DNA of 64,000 bases, taken from Ardenticatenaceae bacterium. GTDB taxonomy: Bacteria; Chloroflexota; Anaerolineae; Promineifilales; Promineifilaceae. The translations under genes and the position numbers were made by a program. Of the stretch, positions 1 to 7,880 are shown in pieces. Where the stretch lies: positions 1 to 64,000 of the forward strand of contig JACKCD010000019.1 in the NCBI GenBank assembly GCA_020634215.1, written 5' to 3'. The notes below the pieces were generated by a model that saw nothing but the letters and a program-made list of their open reading frames with translations, was not told the DNA's origin and did not search any database. Within the stretch, counting starts at the first letter, position 1. Each line of letters starts with the position of its first letter.

Positions 1-1818
1 GTGGGGCTGGTTTGTGGGCAGGGGGGCAGGGGGGCAGGGGGGCAGGGGGGAATGCTCCTCTGCTCCTCCGCTCCCCTGCTCCCCTAGCGCTATCCACTGG
101 CTAATCACCGGCAGAGCATCGGTCAATAACATCTGCCGGGTGGCGGCGCGGCGGATTTTGCCGCTGGAGGTTTTGGGGATGGCGAGGGGTTTGATGAGGG
201 TGAGGGTGTGGAGTTGCACCCCGTGTTCCTGGGCGATGGCGGCACGAACGGCCGTTGCCACATCCACCGCCTCAATTTTGCGAAACTGCCGTTTAACCTC
301 ATACACTAGCGCCAGCTTTTCTTCCCCGTCGGCGGTGACGGCAAACGCTGCCCCCATGCCCGGCTCCAACGCCTCATGCGCTTGCCAGGCGGTGTGTTCG
401 ATGTCCTGCGGGTAGAGGTTGCGCCCGCGAATGATGATGAGATCTTTGAGTCGGCCGGTAACATACAAATTGCCGTCGTGCAAAAAGCCCAAATCGCCGG
501 TGCGAAGGTGGTGGCTTGGGTTGTGGGGGAGGGTGGCGTGGAAGGTAACGGCCGTTTGTTCCGCCATTCCCCAATAGCCCTGCGCCACGCTGCGGCCAGA
601 CAGCCACACCTCGCCAATTTCGCCGGGGGGAACGGGCAGTTCTGTTTCTGGGTTAACAATGGTAGTCGTTTGGTCAAGTATCGTTTGGCCGCAGCTAACC
701 AGCGTTTGGCTGTTAGGGCTGTGGGGTTCAGTCAACTGGACGCGGTTGCTGGCAATGGCTTCCCGGTTGACGGTGAGCGTTTGCAGCGGGCCGGGGCCAT
801 CGCCACCAGAGGCGATGAGCGTCCCTTCGGCCAGCCCGTAGCAGGGGTAGAAGGCGGCGGGGTTGAAGCCGTGCGGCGCAAAGGTGTTGGCAAACTCGTG
901 CATGGTGTCGGCGTTGACCGGCTCGGCTCCGCTAAAGGCGATTTCCCAACTGCTGAGGTCAAGTTGCGCTCGCTGTTCGGGGGTGATTTTTTCCACACAC
1001 AGCTTATAGGCAAAGTTTGGCGCACCGCTGATGGTGGCTTTGTAGCGGCCGATGGCTTGGAGCCAGCGAAACGGCCGTTGCAGAAACGCTGCCGGAGCCA
1101 TCAAATAGCTGGTGCCACCGACATACATCGGCTCTAAAATGCCACCGATTAGCCCCATGTCGTGGTAGCTGGGCAGCCAAAACACGCCGATGCCGTCGGG
1201 GGAAATGTGGAAGCTGGTGCGAATCGCTTCCAGATTGTGGAGCAAATTGCCGTGGCTGACGATGACCCCCTTGGGGGTGCTGGTGGAGCCGGAGGTGTAT
1301 TGTAGGAAGGCGATGGTATCGGCATTGATCGCTGGTTCGCGCCAGTTGGCGGCCATGTTGCTGGTAATGGTTTCGCTGTTGAGCCATTTCAGGCCGGCCA
1401 GTTCGGGCATGTGTTCAAAACGGCGGCTGAGGCTGGCAAGAATTTGGGTGTCGGCAATGGCGAGGGTGGCCCCGGCATCGCGCACAATGCCTTGGATGCG
1501 GGGTGAGGGGCGGTTGAGCCGGGGCGGGTAGGCGGGGACGGCGATAAACCCGGCGTAGAGGCAGCCAAAGTAGGCGGCAATGTAATCTAGCCCTGGGGGA
1601 TAGAGCAGCAGCACGCGGTCGCCGGGTTGCCCTTGTGCCTGAAGCCAACTGGCAATGGCGCGGGCTTGGGTGTCGAGTTGGGCGTAGGTGAGGTGAACAT
1701 CGTCGGTTTCGCCATCGGAAAGATAGGCGTAGGCGAGTTTTTCTGGCTGTGCCGCAGCACGCCAACGGAGAAGCGCCGTGATCGAAGCAGGCTTCTCGGT
1801 GTTGTGTTCTGTTGTCAT
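1..1818 (-). CDS. Fatty-acyl-AMP ligase (FAAL), C-terminus cut by window edge
   Basis: The uninterrupted minus-strand frame from the ATG at 1818 runs to base 1 without a stop. It encodes an ANL-superfamily adenylating enzyme. The phosphate-binding motif YTSGSTSTPKGV lies near residue 173. The hinge region reads GRLKDLIIIRGRNLYPQDIE near residue 453, typical of FAALs, which activate fatty acids as acyl-adenylates and pass them to an acyl carrier protein instead of CoA. About 577 residues of ordinary FAAL are followed by a Gly/Glu then Pro/Cys low-complexity tail encoded by an 8-nt repeat hairpin. Either the protein continues into a further domain beyond the window or the tail is read-through of a 3' repeat. 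The gene is divergent from a ketoacyl synthase, which suggests a lipid or polyketide-like pathway. The family call is firm; the acyl substrate is unknown. Confidence 0.88.
   Translation of the reverse strand, partial: MTTEHNTEKPASITALLRWRAAAQPEKLAYAYLSDGETDDVHLTYAQLDTQARAIASWLQAQGQPGDRVLLLYPPGLDYIAAYFGCLYAGFIAVPAYPPRLNRPSPRIQGIVRDAGATLAIADTQILASLSRRFEHMPELAGLKWLNSETITSNMAANWREPAINADTIAFLQYTSGSTSTPKGVIVSHGNLLHNLEAIRTSFHISPDGIGVFWLPSYHDMGLIGGILEPMYVGGTSYLMAPAAFLQRPFRWLQAIGRYKATISGAPNFAYKLCVEKITPEQRAQLDLSSWEIAFSGAEPVNADTMHEFANTFAPHGFNPAAFYPCYGLAEGTLIASGGDGPGPLQTLTVNREAIASNRVQLTEPHSPNSQTLVSCGQTILDQTTTIVNPETELPVPPGEIGEVWLSGRSVAQGYWGMAEQTAVTFHATLPHNPSHHLRTGDLGFLHDGNLYVTGRLKDLIIIRGRNLYPQDIEHTAWQAHEALEPGMGAAFAVTADGEEKLALVYEVKRQFRKIEAVDVATAVRAAIAQEHGVQLHTLTLIKPLAIPKTSSGKIRRAATRQMLLTDALPVISQWIALGEQGSGGAEEHSPLPPCPPAPLPTNQPH
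16..94. repeat. 8-nt-unit tandem repeat with inverted half (hairpin)
   Basis: On the plus strand the unit GGGGGGCA repeats about four times, then come units of the type TGCTCCTC/TGCTCCCC. The two halves are imperfect reverse complements separated by a short AT-containing centre. The element has the architecture of the 7-nt-unit hairpins elsewhere in the window, but here it lies within the open frame at the 3' end of the FAAL gene. Confidence 0.7.
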
Positions 1819-2105
1819 GAATCGATCCTTCCTTATCAAATCCAGTTACATGTAAAAATGATGTGAAAAAATTAATGCTTCGACTATGCCCTATCTTATA
1901 CCACAACTGCCAACTTTTTGATAAATTGGCAGTAGTATTGGTTGCGTTGCAGTGGGGCGGTTTTCTGCTTCAATAGGTAAGCGGGTGGGACTTGGGTACT
2001 GTCTGAACCAGTTTTGCAGGATTGTAAGCTGAAATGGCAGCAAGTTGGTTCATCATTGAGGGTGTATAAGTTGGAAGGTGGGTTCAATATGGTGAGGCAG
2101 CCGCA
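1819..2105. promoter_or_regulatory. Divergent intergenic region between FAAL and ketoacyl synthase
   Basis: These 287 bases separate two divergently transcribed genes and must hold both promoters. The sequence is more AT-rich than the flanking genes. I see no strong -35/-10 pair, and only a weak purine stretch (GGTGAG) precedes the start at 2106. Confidence 0.4.
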
Positions 2106-3314
2106 ATGAATCGAGTTTTGGTAACAGGTTTGGGTGTAACAACGGCCGTTGGGCTGACGATTGAAGAATTTTGGCAGGCATTGCTGGCGGGGGAATCTGG
2201 TGCTGACCAGATTGGCCGGTTTGATGCGTCCCCGTATACGACGACAATTGGGGCTGAGGTGCGTGCATTTGATGCCGATACCTATTTTACACGCAAGGTG
2301 GCGCGGCGTATGAGCCGGGTGTCGCAGTTGGCGGTGTATACGACGGAGAAGGCGTTGCTGGATGCGGGGCTGAATGGGGCGGCGGGGGAGTCGCCGGTGG
2401 GGGTGTTTGTGGGGTGTTCGCAAGGGGGGTTTGTGGAAAGCGAGGGGTTTTTTGCCAAGAGCCGCCCCAGTCCGCTGGCGCTGTTGATGCCGATGAATTC
2501 GGCACCGGCCTCCAATATCTCCATTACGTTTAATTTGACTGGCCCATTGTTGACTTATGATACGGCGTGTTCGTCGGCCAGCCATGCGATTGGGATGGCG
2601 GCGTTGATGATTCGGTATGGGCAGATTGAGCGGGCGGTGGTGGGTGGGGTGGATACGGTGTTTTCGCGGGATGTGTTTCGGTCGTGGTGTTCGCTGGGGG
2701 CGTTGAGCCGGGAGAACGAACGGCCGAAAAAAGCGTGTAAGCCATTTAGCCAGAACCGGGATGGGACGCTGCTGGGGGAGGGGTCGGCGATGCTGGTGCT
2801 GGAGTCGGAGGCGGCGGCGCGGCGGCGGGGGGCGCGGGTGTATGCGGAGGTGGCGGGGTATGGGTTTAGCAGTGATGCTCATCATTTGACGCAGCCGCAG
2901 GCGGGGGGGATGGCAACGGCCGTTTATAATGCGCTGGCCGATGCGCGGGTGAATGTGGATGAGGTGGATTATATTAACGCGCATGGGACGGGAACGGCCG
3001 TTAATGATGCCATGGAGACCGAGGCGATTAAGCGGGTCTTTGGGGAGCAGGCGTATAGCGTGCCGATGAGTGGGATAAAAGCGGCCGTTGGGCATACGCT
3101 GGCCGCTTCGGGGGCGATTGAGTTTCTGACCTGTGTCCTTGCCATTCAGAACGGCCGTTTGCCACCTACCATCAACTATGAAGAGCCAGACCCGGCGTGT
3201 GATTTGGATTATGTGGTGGAAGGGGCGCGGGAGCAGGATGTGCGGCTTTGCCTTTCCAATTCTTTTGCGTTTGGGGGCAGTAATGTCACATTAATTGCGA
3301 AACGGTATGAATGA
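2106..3314 (+). CDS. Beta-ketoacyl-ACP synthase (KAS II/FabF-like)
   Basis: This 402-residue thiolase-fold condensing enzyme extends an acyl chain by decarboxylative condensation with malonyl-ACP. The catalytic Cys155 is in DTACSSASH, His293 in NAHGTGT and His330 in GHTLAASG, so the Cys-His-His triad is complete. Its length matches FabF (about 410). The ATG at 2106 begins the conserved MNRVLVTGLG start. An alternative ATG at 2089 is closed by a stop after six codons. It is divergent from a fatty-acyl-AMP ligase, so it may belong to a specialised lipid pathway and not the housekeeping FAS II system. No acyl carrier protein is visible in the window. The exact KAS class is not certain. Confidence 0.9.
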   Translation: MNRVLVTGLGVTTAVGLTIEEFWQALLAGESGADQIGRFDASPYTTTIGAEVRAFDADTYFTRKVARRMSRVSQLAVYTTEKALLDAGLNGAAGESPVGVFVGCSQGGFVESEGFFAKSRPSPLALLMPMNSAPASNISITFNLTGPLLTYDTACSSASHAIGMAALMIRYGQIERAVVGGVDTVFSRDVFRSWCSLGALSRENERPKKACKPFSQNRDGTLLGEGSAMLVLESEAAARRRGARVYAEVAGYGFSSDAHHLTQPQAGGMATAVYNALADARVNVDEVDYINAHGTGTAVNDAMETEAIKRVFGEQAYSVPMSGIKAAVGHTLAASGAIEFLTCVLAIQNGRLPPTINYEEPDPACDLDYVVEGAREQDVRLCLSNSFAFGGSNVTLIAKRYE

Positions 3315-3370
3315 TTTTCGAGAGGGGGTATAATGGGGAGTAATTGATTGTTGACACGACCGAAATCATG

Positions 3371-3377
3371 AAGGAGG
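3371..3377 (+). promoter_or_regulatory. Shine-Dalgarno site deciding the FHA-ABC start
   Basis: AAGGAGG ends five bases before the ATG at 3383 and identifies it as the start over the in-frame TTG at 3344. Confidence 0.85.
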
Positions 3378-3382
3378 ATTTC

Positions 3383-6300
3383 ATGGTAGCAGGCAATACC
3401 ATTCGGCTCATTGTGAAGGAAGGCCCAAATCCGGGTACACAGTTTGAACTAACGCAGCGGGAGACCACGCTGGGGCGGCGGGAAGGCAATGATATTGTGG
3501 TTGCTTTTCCGGCCGTTTCTGGGCAGCACGCCCGGATTACGATAGAGGGGAGTTTCTATTTTCTTGAGGATTTAAATAGCAGTAATGGGACTTTCCTGAA
3601 CGGCCAGCGTATTGCAGAATTAACGCAAATGCAGGCGGGGGATGAGATTGGGCTGGGGCATTCGGTGGTTCTAACGTTTGAAGCACCGCGCCCGGTGGTG
3701 CCTGATCCGTCGCATACGATGCTGGAGATGGCTCCGGATGCGACGATGTTGGAACAAAAGCGGCCTGAGGCGACGATTTTGGAGCAGAAGTTGCCGGAGC
3801 CAACGGCGACGGTGCCTGTGGAGGCGGAAGATACGCTGGATGTGGAGGCGCAGGCGGCGGTTGCGCGGCAGGTGGAGGAGGCGAGAAGGAAACGGGATGA
3901 GGCAGAGAAAACGGCCGTTCCTGTTGCGCCAACCCCCAGCCAAAAACCCGCTTCTGCAGCCGAAACCCAGCTTTTTCAGGATTTCGCTGCCCAGCTTGCC
4001 CAAAAGCCACCCCAGCTTGTTGTCACCGTCGCCGGTGATGCCCCGATCACCCACACCCTCACCAGCAACAGCGTCACCATTGGCCGCGCCAATGACAACA
4101 CCATTGTCATCCCCTCTAAAGTCGTTTCGCGCTACCACGCTCGGCTGATGAAGGATGATGAAGGGTATATGATGGTGGTGCTGCCGGAGGCTAGTAATCC
4201 GGTGCTGCACGCAGGACGGCCGTTAAGCCAGCCCCAGCGTTTAAGCCACGGTGACAAACTCCGCATTGGTGGTCTCGACCCCGGCCTCATGGTCACACTA
4301 GCCTACAACTCCCCTGCTGAAGCCTCCCTTGATGGCGAGTCCAAATCCATCAACTTTGGTGGCAAAACCATCATCACCATCGGCCGCGACCCGGAAAACG
4401 ATGTGGTGCTGGATAGCCCCAACGTTTCCCGCTTCCACTCCCAAATCGAGCGGGTGGGGCAGCGTTACCGTGTTAGCGACCTGCGTAGCTCCAACGGCAC
4501 TTTTGTTAATGGGCAGGAAGTCGAAGAACCTGTTTGGCTCCAGCCAGATGATGCTGTCCGCATTGGAACCTATCGTTTTGTCATGGGGCAGGACGAGTTG
4601 GCGCAGTTTGACGAGAGCAAGGGGCTGCGCGTTGAGGCGATTGGCCTCAACAAATGGGTGCGGAAAGACCTCAACATTTTGCAGGATATTTCGCTGGTTT
4701 TCCAACCGCGTGAATTTGTGGTGGTGGTTGGTCAAAGTGGTGGTGGCAAATCTACGTTGGTGGATTCAATTGCGGGGTATCGGCCGGCGACCGATGGCAA
4801 GGTGCTGGTAAACGATTTGGATGTTTACGAAAACTTTGATGCCATCCGCAACGACATCGGTTTTGTACCGCAAAAAGACATCATCCACATGGAGCTAACG
4901 GTCTTCCAGGCGTTGGACTACGCCGCCCAACTGCGGATGCCTTCGGATACGACCAAGGAAGAGCGTTACAAGCGAATTGAAGAAGTGCTAAACGACCTTG
5001 ACTTGGCACATCGGCGGGATGTGCAAATTAGCGGGTTAAGCGGTGGGCAGCAAAAGCGTGTTTCTATTGGCGTAGAGCTACTGACCAAACCAGGGTTGTT
5101 CTTTCTGGATGAACCCACATCGGGGCTTGATCCGGGGACGGAGACAGCGTTGATGCAGTTGATGCGCCGTTTGGCCGACCAGGGACGCACCATTGTGCTG
5201 ATTACCCACGCTACCAAGAACGTGATGTTGGCCGACAAGGTCGTGTTTTTGGCGCGGGGTGGTTATCTGGCCTGGTTTGGCCCGCCCGATGAGGCCCTGG
5301 CCTATTTTGATGAATACCGTTCCGAACGGGAGCGACGGGCGCGGGATATTGAGTTTGACGAGATTTATAACATTCTGGACGACCGCAGCAAGGGCGGGGC
5401 GCAAGATTGGGCGCAGCGCTATCGCGCTCATCCCGCGTATCGCAAATATGTTGAAGAGCCGCTGCAAGAGCAGGATTTAACACCTCAGGCAACGGGACAA
5501 ACAACGGTGTCGGCGGCGGCCGGCCCCAAGCGCAAAAAGCAGGTTAGCGGTTTGCGCCAATTCTTTATCCTTTCCTCGCGCAACCTGAAAATTTTGACCC
5601 GTGACCGCTTTAGCCTGGGGCTGATGCTGGCGGCTCCACCGCTGGTGAGCTTGCTTGATGTGGTGCTGTCTCGCGTGTTGAATAAAGCCCCGTTTGATTT
5701 TGTCACCGGCAAGCTGCCCGAAGTCATGATTACCCTTTTCCTGCTTTCGGTGTATGGGGTAATGGTTGGTGGGCTGGCGCAGATGCGCGAAATTGTTAAA
5801 GAGCAGGATATTTATAAGCGAGAGCGATTGGTTAATTTGCGGCTGTTCCCCTATATCTTGTCTAAAGTGTGGGTGGCGGCACTGCTGGCGGTGTACGGGG
5901 CTGTTGTTTATACCGTTGTCCATTATGTGTCGTTTGATATGCCAGGCGGGACGACGGAGTTTATCTATGTTTTAGTGTCGCTAACGCTGGCGACGATGGC
6001 GGGGATGATGCTGGGGCTGTTTGCCTCGGCAGTGTCGCCCAACGCTAATTCGGCTCCGCTGATTGTGGTGCTGCTGATGCTGCCGCAGATTGTGCTGGGC
6101 GGGGCGCTGGTTCCCTTGCCGCCAAGTGTGACCACGCCGATTTCGACGCGCTGGGCGTTTCAGGCATTTATGGCGGTGACGGGTTCGGGGTCGGATGTGG
6201 CGCGGGATGCTTGTTGGACGACGCTGGATACGGATCAACAGAAAGCGCTGACCTTGGAGCAGAAGAACCAAAATTGTAATTGTATGGGGGTGAATGCGCT

Positions 6301-6850
6301 GCATCAGGAAAGCTGTAATTATCCGGGGCTGGGGGCGTTTTATACCCCGGCGGTTGATTTGCCGCAGCCGGAATCGCTGACAGAAGCTCCGCCGGAGAAG
6401 CCTGTGGAACCGCTGGAACCGGTGATTCCGCCGCAGCCGGAGGAGCCGGCCGACCAGTCTGACCTGGTAGCGCAGGGTGAATTCCGTGAGGATTTGCTGG
6501 CGTGGCAGCAGGAAGCTGAGGCGATTCAGGCGGGTTATCGGGCAGATATTGAGGCGTATCGGGCCGAATTGGCGGTTTTTGAGGCTGAGGTGGGGGCGTA
6601 TCAGGAGCGGTTTGCCAACCGGGAGCGGGAGCGCGTGCAGTGGCAAATTGCTCAGGAGTCGTCGGTGCTGCCAGCCGAAGAGTTGATTCGCCAGTTTAAT
6701 GAGGGGTACGGCTGGACGTTTGTGGACAAGAATAATGCAGATGTTTATCCGGGTACGGTTTTCCAGACCTGGATTGCCCAGACAGTGATTATTCTGGTGT
6801 TGTTTGGCCTGATTGTGGTGCTGCAAAAGCGCAAGGATATGGTGAAATGA
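3383..6850 (+). CDS. Triple-FHA domain ABC transporter (ATPase + ABC2 membrane domain)
   Basis: A 1155-residue ABCG-like half transporter. Three FHA (phosphothreonine-binding) domains occupy roughly residues 5-100, 215-310 and 320-405. The ATPase follows, with Walker A GQSGGGKS near 450, signature LSGGQQKRV near 552 and Walker B LFFLDE near 572. Several membrane segments come next, then a long Pro/Glu-rich, probably extracytoplasmic loop, and a last TM helix ending in QKRKDMVK. The ATG at 3383 was chosen because AAGGAGG precedes it by six bases; a TTG at 3344 is in frame but has no such site. The architecture recalls mycobacterial Rv1747, which is controlled by a Ser/Thr kinase. A kinase lies two genes downstream. 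The linker between FHA1 and FHA2 carries three similar Thr motifs (HTMLE, ATMLE, ATILE) that could be docking sites. The exported substrate is unknown. Confidence 0.93.
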   Translation: MVAGNTIRLIVKEGPNPGTQFELTQRETTLGRREGNDIVVAFPAVSGQHARITIEGSFYFLEDLNSSNGTFLNGQRIAELTQMQAGDEIGLGHSVVLTFEAPRPVVPDPSHTMLEMAPDATMLEQKRPEATILEQKLPEPTATVPVEAEDTLDVEAQAAVARQVEEARRKRDEAEKTAVPVAPTPSQKPASAAETQLFQDFAAQLAQKPPQLVVTVAGDAPITHTLTSNSVTIGRANDNTIVIPSKVVSRYHARLMKDDEGYMMVVLPEASNPVLHAGRPLSQPQRLSHGDKLRIGGLDPGLMVTLAYNSPAEASLDGESKSINFGGKTIITIGRDPENDVVLDSPNVSRFHSQIERVGQRYRVSDLRSSNGTFVNGQEVEEPVWLQPDDAVRIGTYRFVMGQDELAQFDESKGLRVEAIGLNKWVRKDLNILQDISLVFQPREFVVVVGQSGGGKSTLVDSIAGYRPATDGKVLVNDLDVYENFDAIRNDIGFVPQKDIIHMELTVFQALDYAAQLRMPSDTTKEERYKRIEEVLNDLDLAHRRDVQISGLSGGQQKRVSIGVELLTKPGLFFLDEPTSGLDPGTETALMQLMRRLADQGRTIVLITHATKNVMLADKVVFLARGGYLAWFGPPDEALAYFDEYRSERERRARDIEFDEIYNILDDRSKGGAQDWAQRYRAHPAYRKYVEEPLQEQDLTPQATGQTTVSAAAGPKRKKQVSGLRQFFILSSRNLKILTRDRFSLGLMLAAPPLVSLLDVVLSRVLNKAPFDFVTGKLPEVMITLFLLSVYGVMVGGLAQMREIVKEQDIYKRERLVNLRLFPYILSKVWVAALLAVYGAVVYTVVHYVSFDMPGGTTEFIYVLVSLTLATMAGMMLGLFASAVSPNANSAPLIVVLLMLPQIVLGGALVPLPPSVTTPISTRWAFQAFMAVTGSGSDVARDACWTTLDTDQQKALTLEQKNQNCNCMGVNALHQESCNYPGLGAFYTPAVDLPQPESLTEAPPEKPVEPLEPVIPPQPEEPADQSDLVAQGEFREDLLAWQQEAEAIQAGYRADIEAYRAELAVFEAEVGAYQERFANRERERVQWQIAQESSVLPAEELIRQFNEGYGWTFVDKNNADVYPGTVFQTWIAQTVIILVLFGLIVVLQKRKDMVK

Positions 6851-7788
6851 TGCCTGTACAAGACGGTATGGCGCGGCGGGTGATGGCTTTGGCCTTGGCG
6901 GTGGTGGCCGGGCTGGGTTTGCTGCTGGCGGCGTGCGGTGGGGCAGACGCAGGGGAGGCGAACCAGGCGGCGACGGCGACGGCACTAGCAGCACGGCTGG
7001 GTGGTGGTGGGGGTGAGACGGGCGAGGGGGGAGAAACGGCCGTTTCCTCCACCGACAGCACCGCCACCGACAACGCCACCTCAACCCCGCTGCCCCCCTC
7101 GGAAAACCTGCAAGCCGTGCAGGCCACCGCCACCGCCCTTGCCCTGGAAGCTGAGGCCGCCCAGGCGGCAGCCGCTGATGCGGCCAACGCCAATGCGGCT
7201 GCCACGGCTGCTGCCGAAGAACCGATTCGTGCCGAACTGGCAACCTATGGGGTTGACTCCAGCGTGGGGCGGCTAGGGTGGATTCATCCGCCGGAACTGC
7301 TGGACGTGCAGGGGTACATGGGCTACACCTACACCAACCGCTTTTTGGCAACCGTGGCCCGTGATTTCGTCATCTCGGCCGACATTACCTGGAACACCCA
7401 GTTTGGCACCACCGGCTGCGGCTTTGTGCTGCGTACCGATGGCAACGAGGAGTCGCTGAACCAATACATGGTGATTGCCACACGCGGGGCGCAGGGGCAT
7501 GTGGGGTTTGTCACGATGATTGACGGCGAGGTAGACCTTGACCAGTCGCAGGACATTTATGCCAACGGTATTGACCCGCTGTTTGAGTGGGAAAATGACA
7601 CGACCAATAAGATTGCTGTTGTAGGGCGAGGTGGGACTTTTACCATCTATACTAACGGCACTGAAATTGGGCAGATTACGCCGGAAACGGTGTATGAAAA
7701 AGGGTTTGTAGCGTTTGTGGCACTAAACGAGTCGGGCTATACGCGCTGTCAGTATGACAATGCGTGGCTCTGGCTGTTGAATGAGTAA
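6847..7788 (+). CDS. Predicted lipoprotein with Ala/Thr-rich spacer and C-terminal beta domain
   Basis: The ATG overlaps the stop of the FHA-ABC gene by four bases, so the two are translationally coupled. A signal peptide ends in a lipobox, LLLAAC, with Cys30 as the expected lipidated residue. Residues 35-125 are low-complexity Ala/Thr/Glu. The C-terminal ~190 residues (from about WIHPPELLDVQG) look like a compact all-beta domain of the concanavalin/LamG type, rich in Trp, Tyr and Gly, but I cannot name the family. The protein is probably an extracytoplasmic partner of the transporter or a sensor in the same module. The start could be any of three nearby ATGs (6847, 6850, 6868). Confidence 0.75.
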   Translation: MMPVQDGMARRVMALALAVVAGLGLLLAACGGADAGEANQAATATALAARLGGGGGETGEGGETAVSSTDSTATDNATSTPLPPSENLQAVQATATALALEAEAAQAAAADAANANAAATAAAEEPIRAELATYGVDSSVGRLGWIHPPELLDVQGYMGYTYTNRFLATVARDFVISADITWNTQFGTTGCGFVLRTDGNEESLNQYMVIATRGAQGHVGFVTMIDGEVDLDQSQDIYANGIDPLFEWENDTTNKIAVVGRGGTFTIYTNGTEIGQITPETVYEKGFVAFVALNESGYTRCQYDNAWLWLLNE

Positions 7789-7795
7789 TAAGTTT

Positions 7796-7871
7796 CAGTA
7801 ATCAGTCATCGTTAATCGGTCATCAGTCACAAAGCCACTGATGACCGATTGCTGATGACTGGTTACTGGTA
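7796..7871. repeat. 7-nt-unit inverted repeat hairpin
   Basis: Units of the form AGTAATC/AGTCATC/GGTCATC repeat and are followed by their reverse complement. The core 14-bp stem (7814-7827 with 7837-7850) is perfect with a 9-nt loop, and an outer imperfect stem extends to about 31 bp. It fills nearly the whole gap between the lipoprotein stop and the kinase start. Confidence 0.85.
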
Positions 7872-7880
7872 AGTGAAAAG

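Noticed and set aside
16..50. G-rich tract as a regulatory G-quadruplex
   Set aside because: Runs of six G could fold, but the regular 8-nt period with an inverted partner is better explained as a repeat hairpin, and there is no evidence for a function.
306..1906. Several short frames that could suggest a frameshifted FAAL gene
   Set aside because: The correct minus-strand frame is open from 1818 to base 1; checked codon by codon in four segments, it gives a continuous FAAL. The fragments are other frames.
1896..3095. A long minus-strand open frame (399 codons) opposite the ketoacyl synthase gene
   Set aside because: It is rich in Arg, His and Pro, has no recognisable domain, and mirrors the strong codon bias of the real gene on the plus strand.
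5981..7351. A 456-codon minus-strand frame across the FHA-ABC and lipoprotein genes
   Set aside because: Arg/Pro/His-rich antisense frame with no domain, spanning two well-supported genes.
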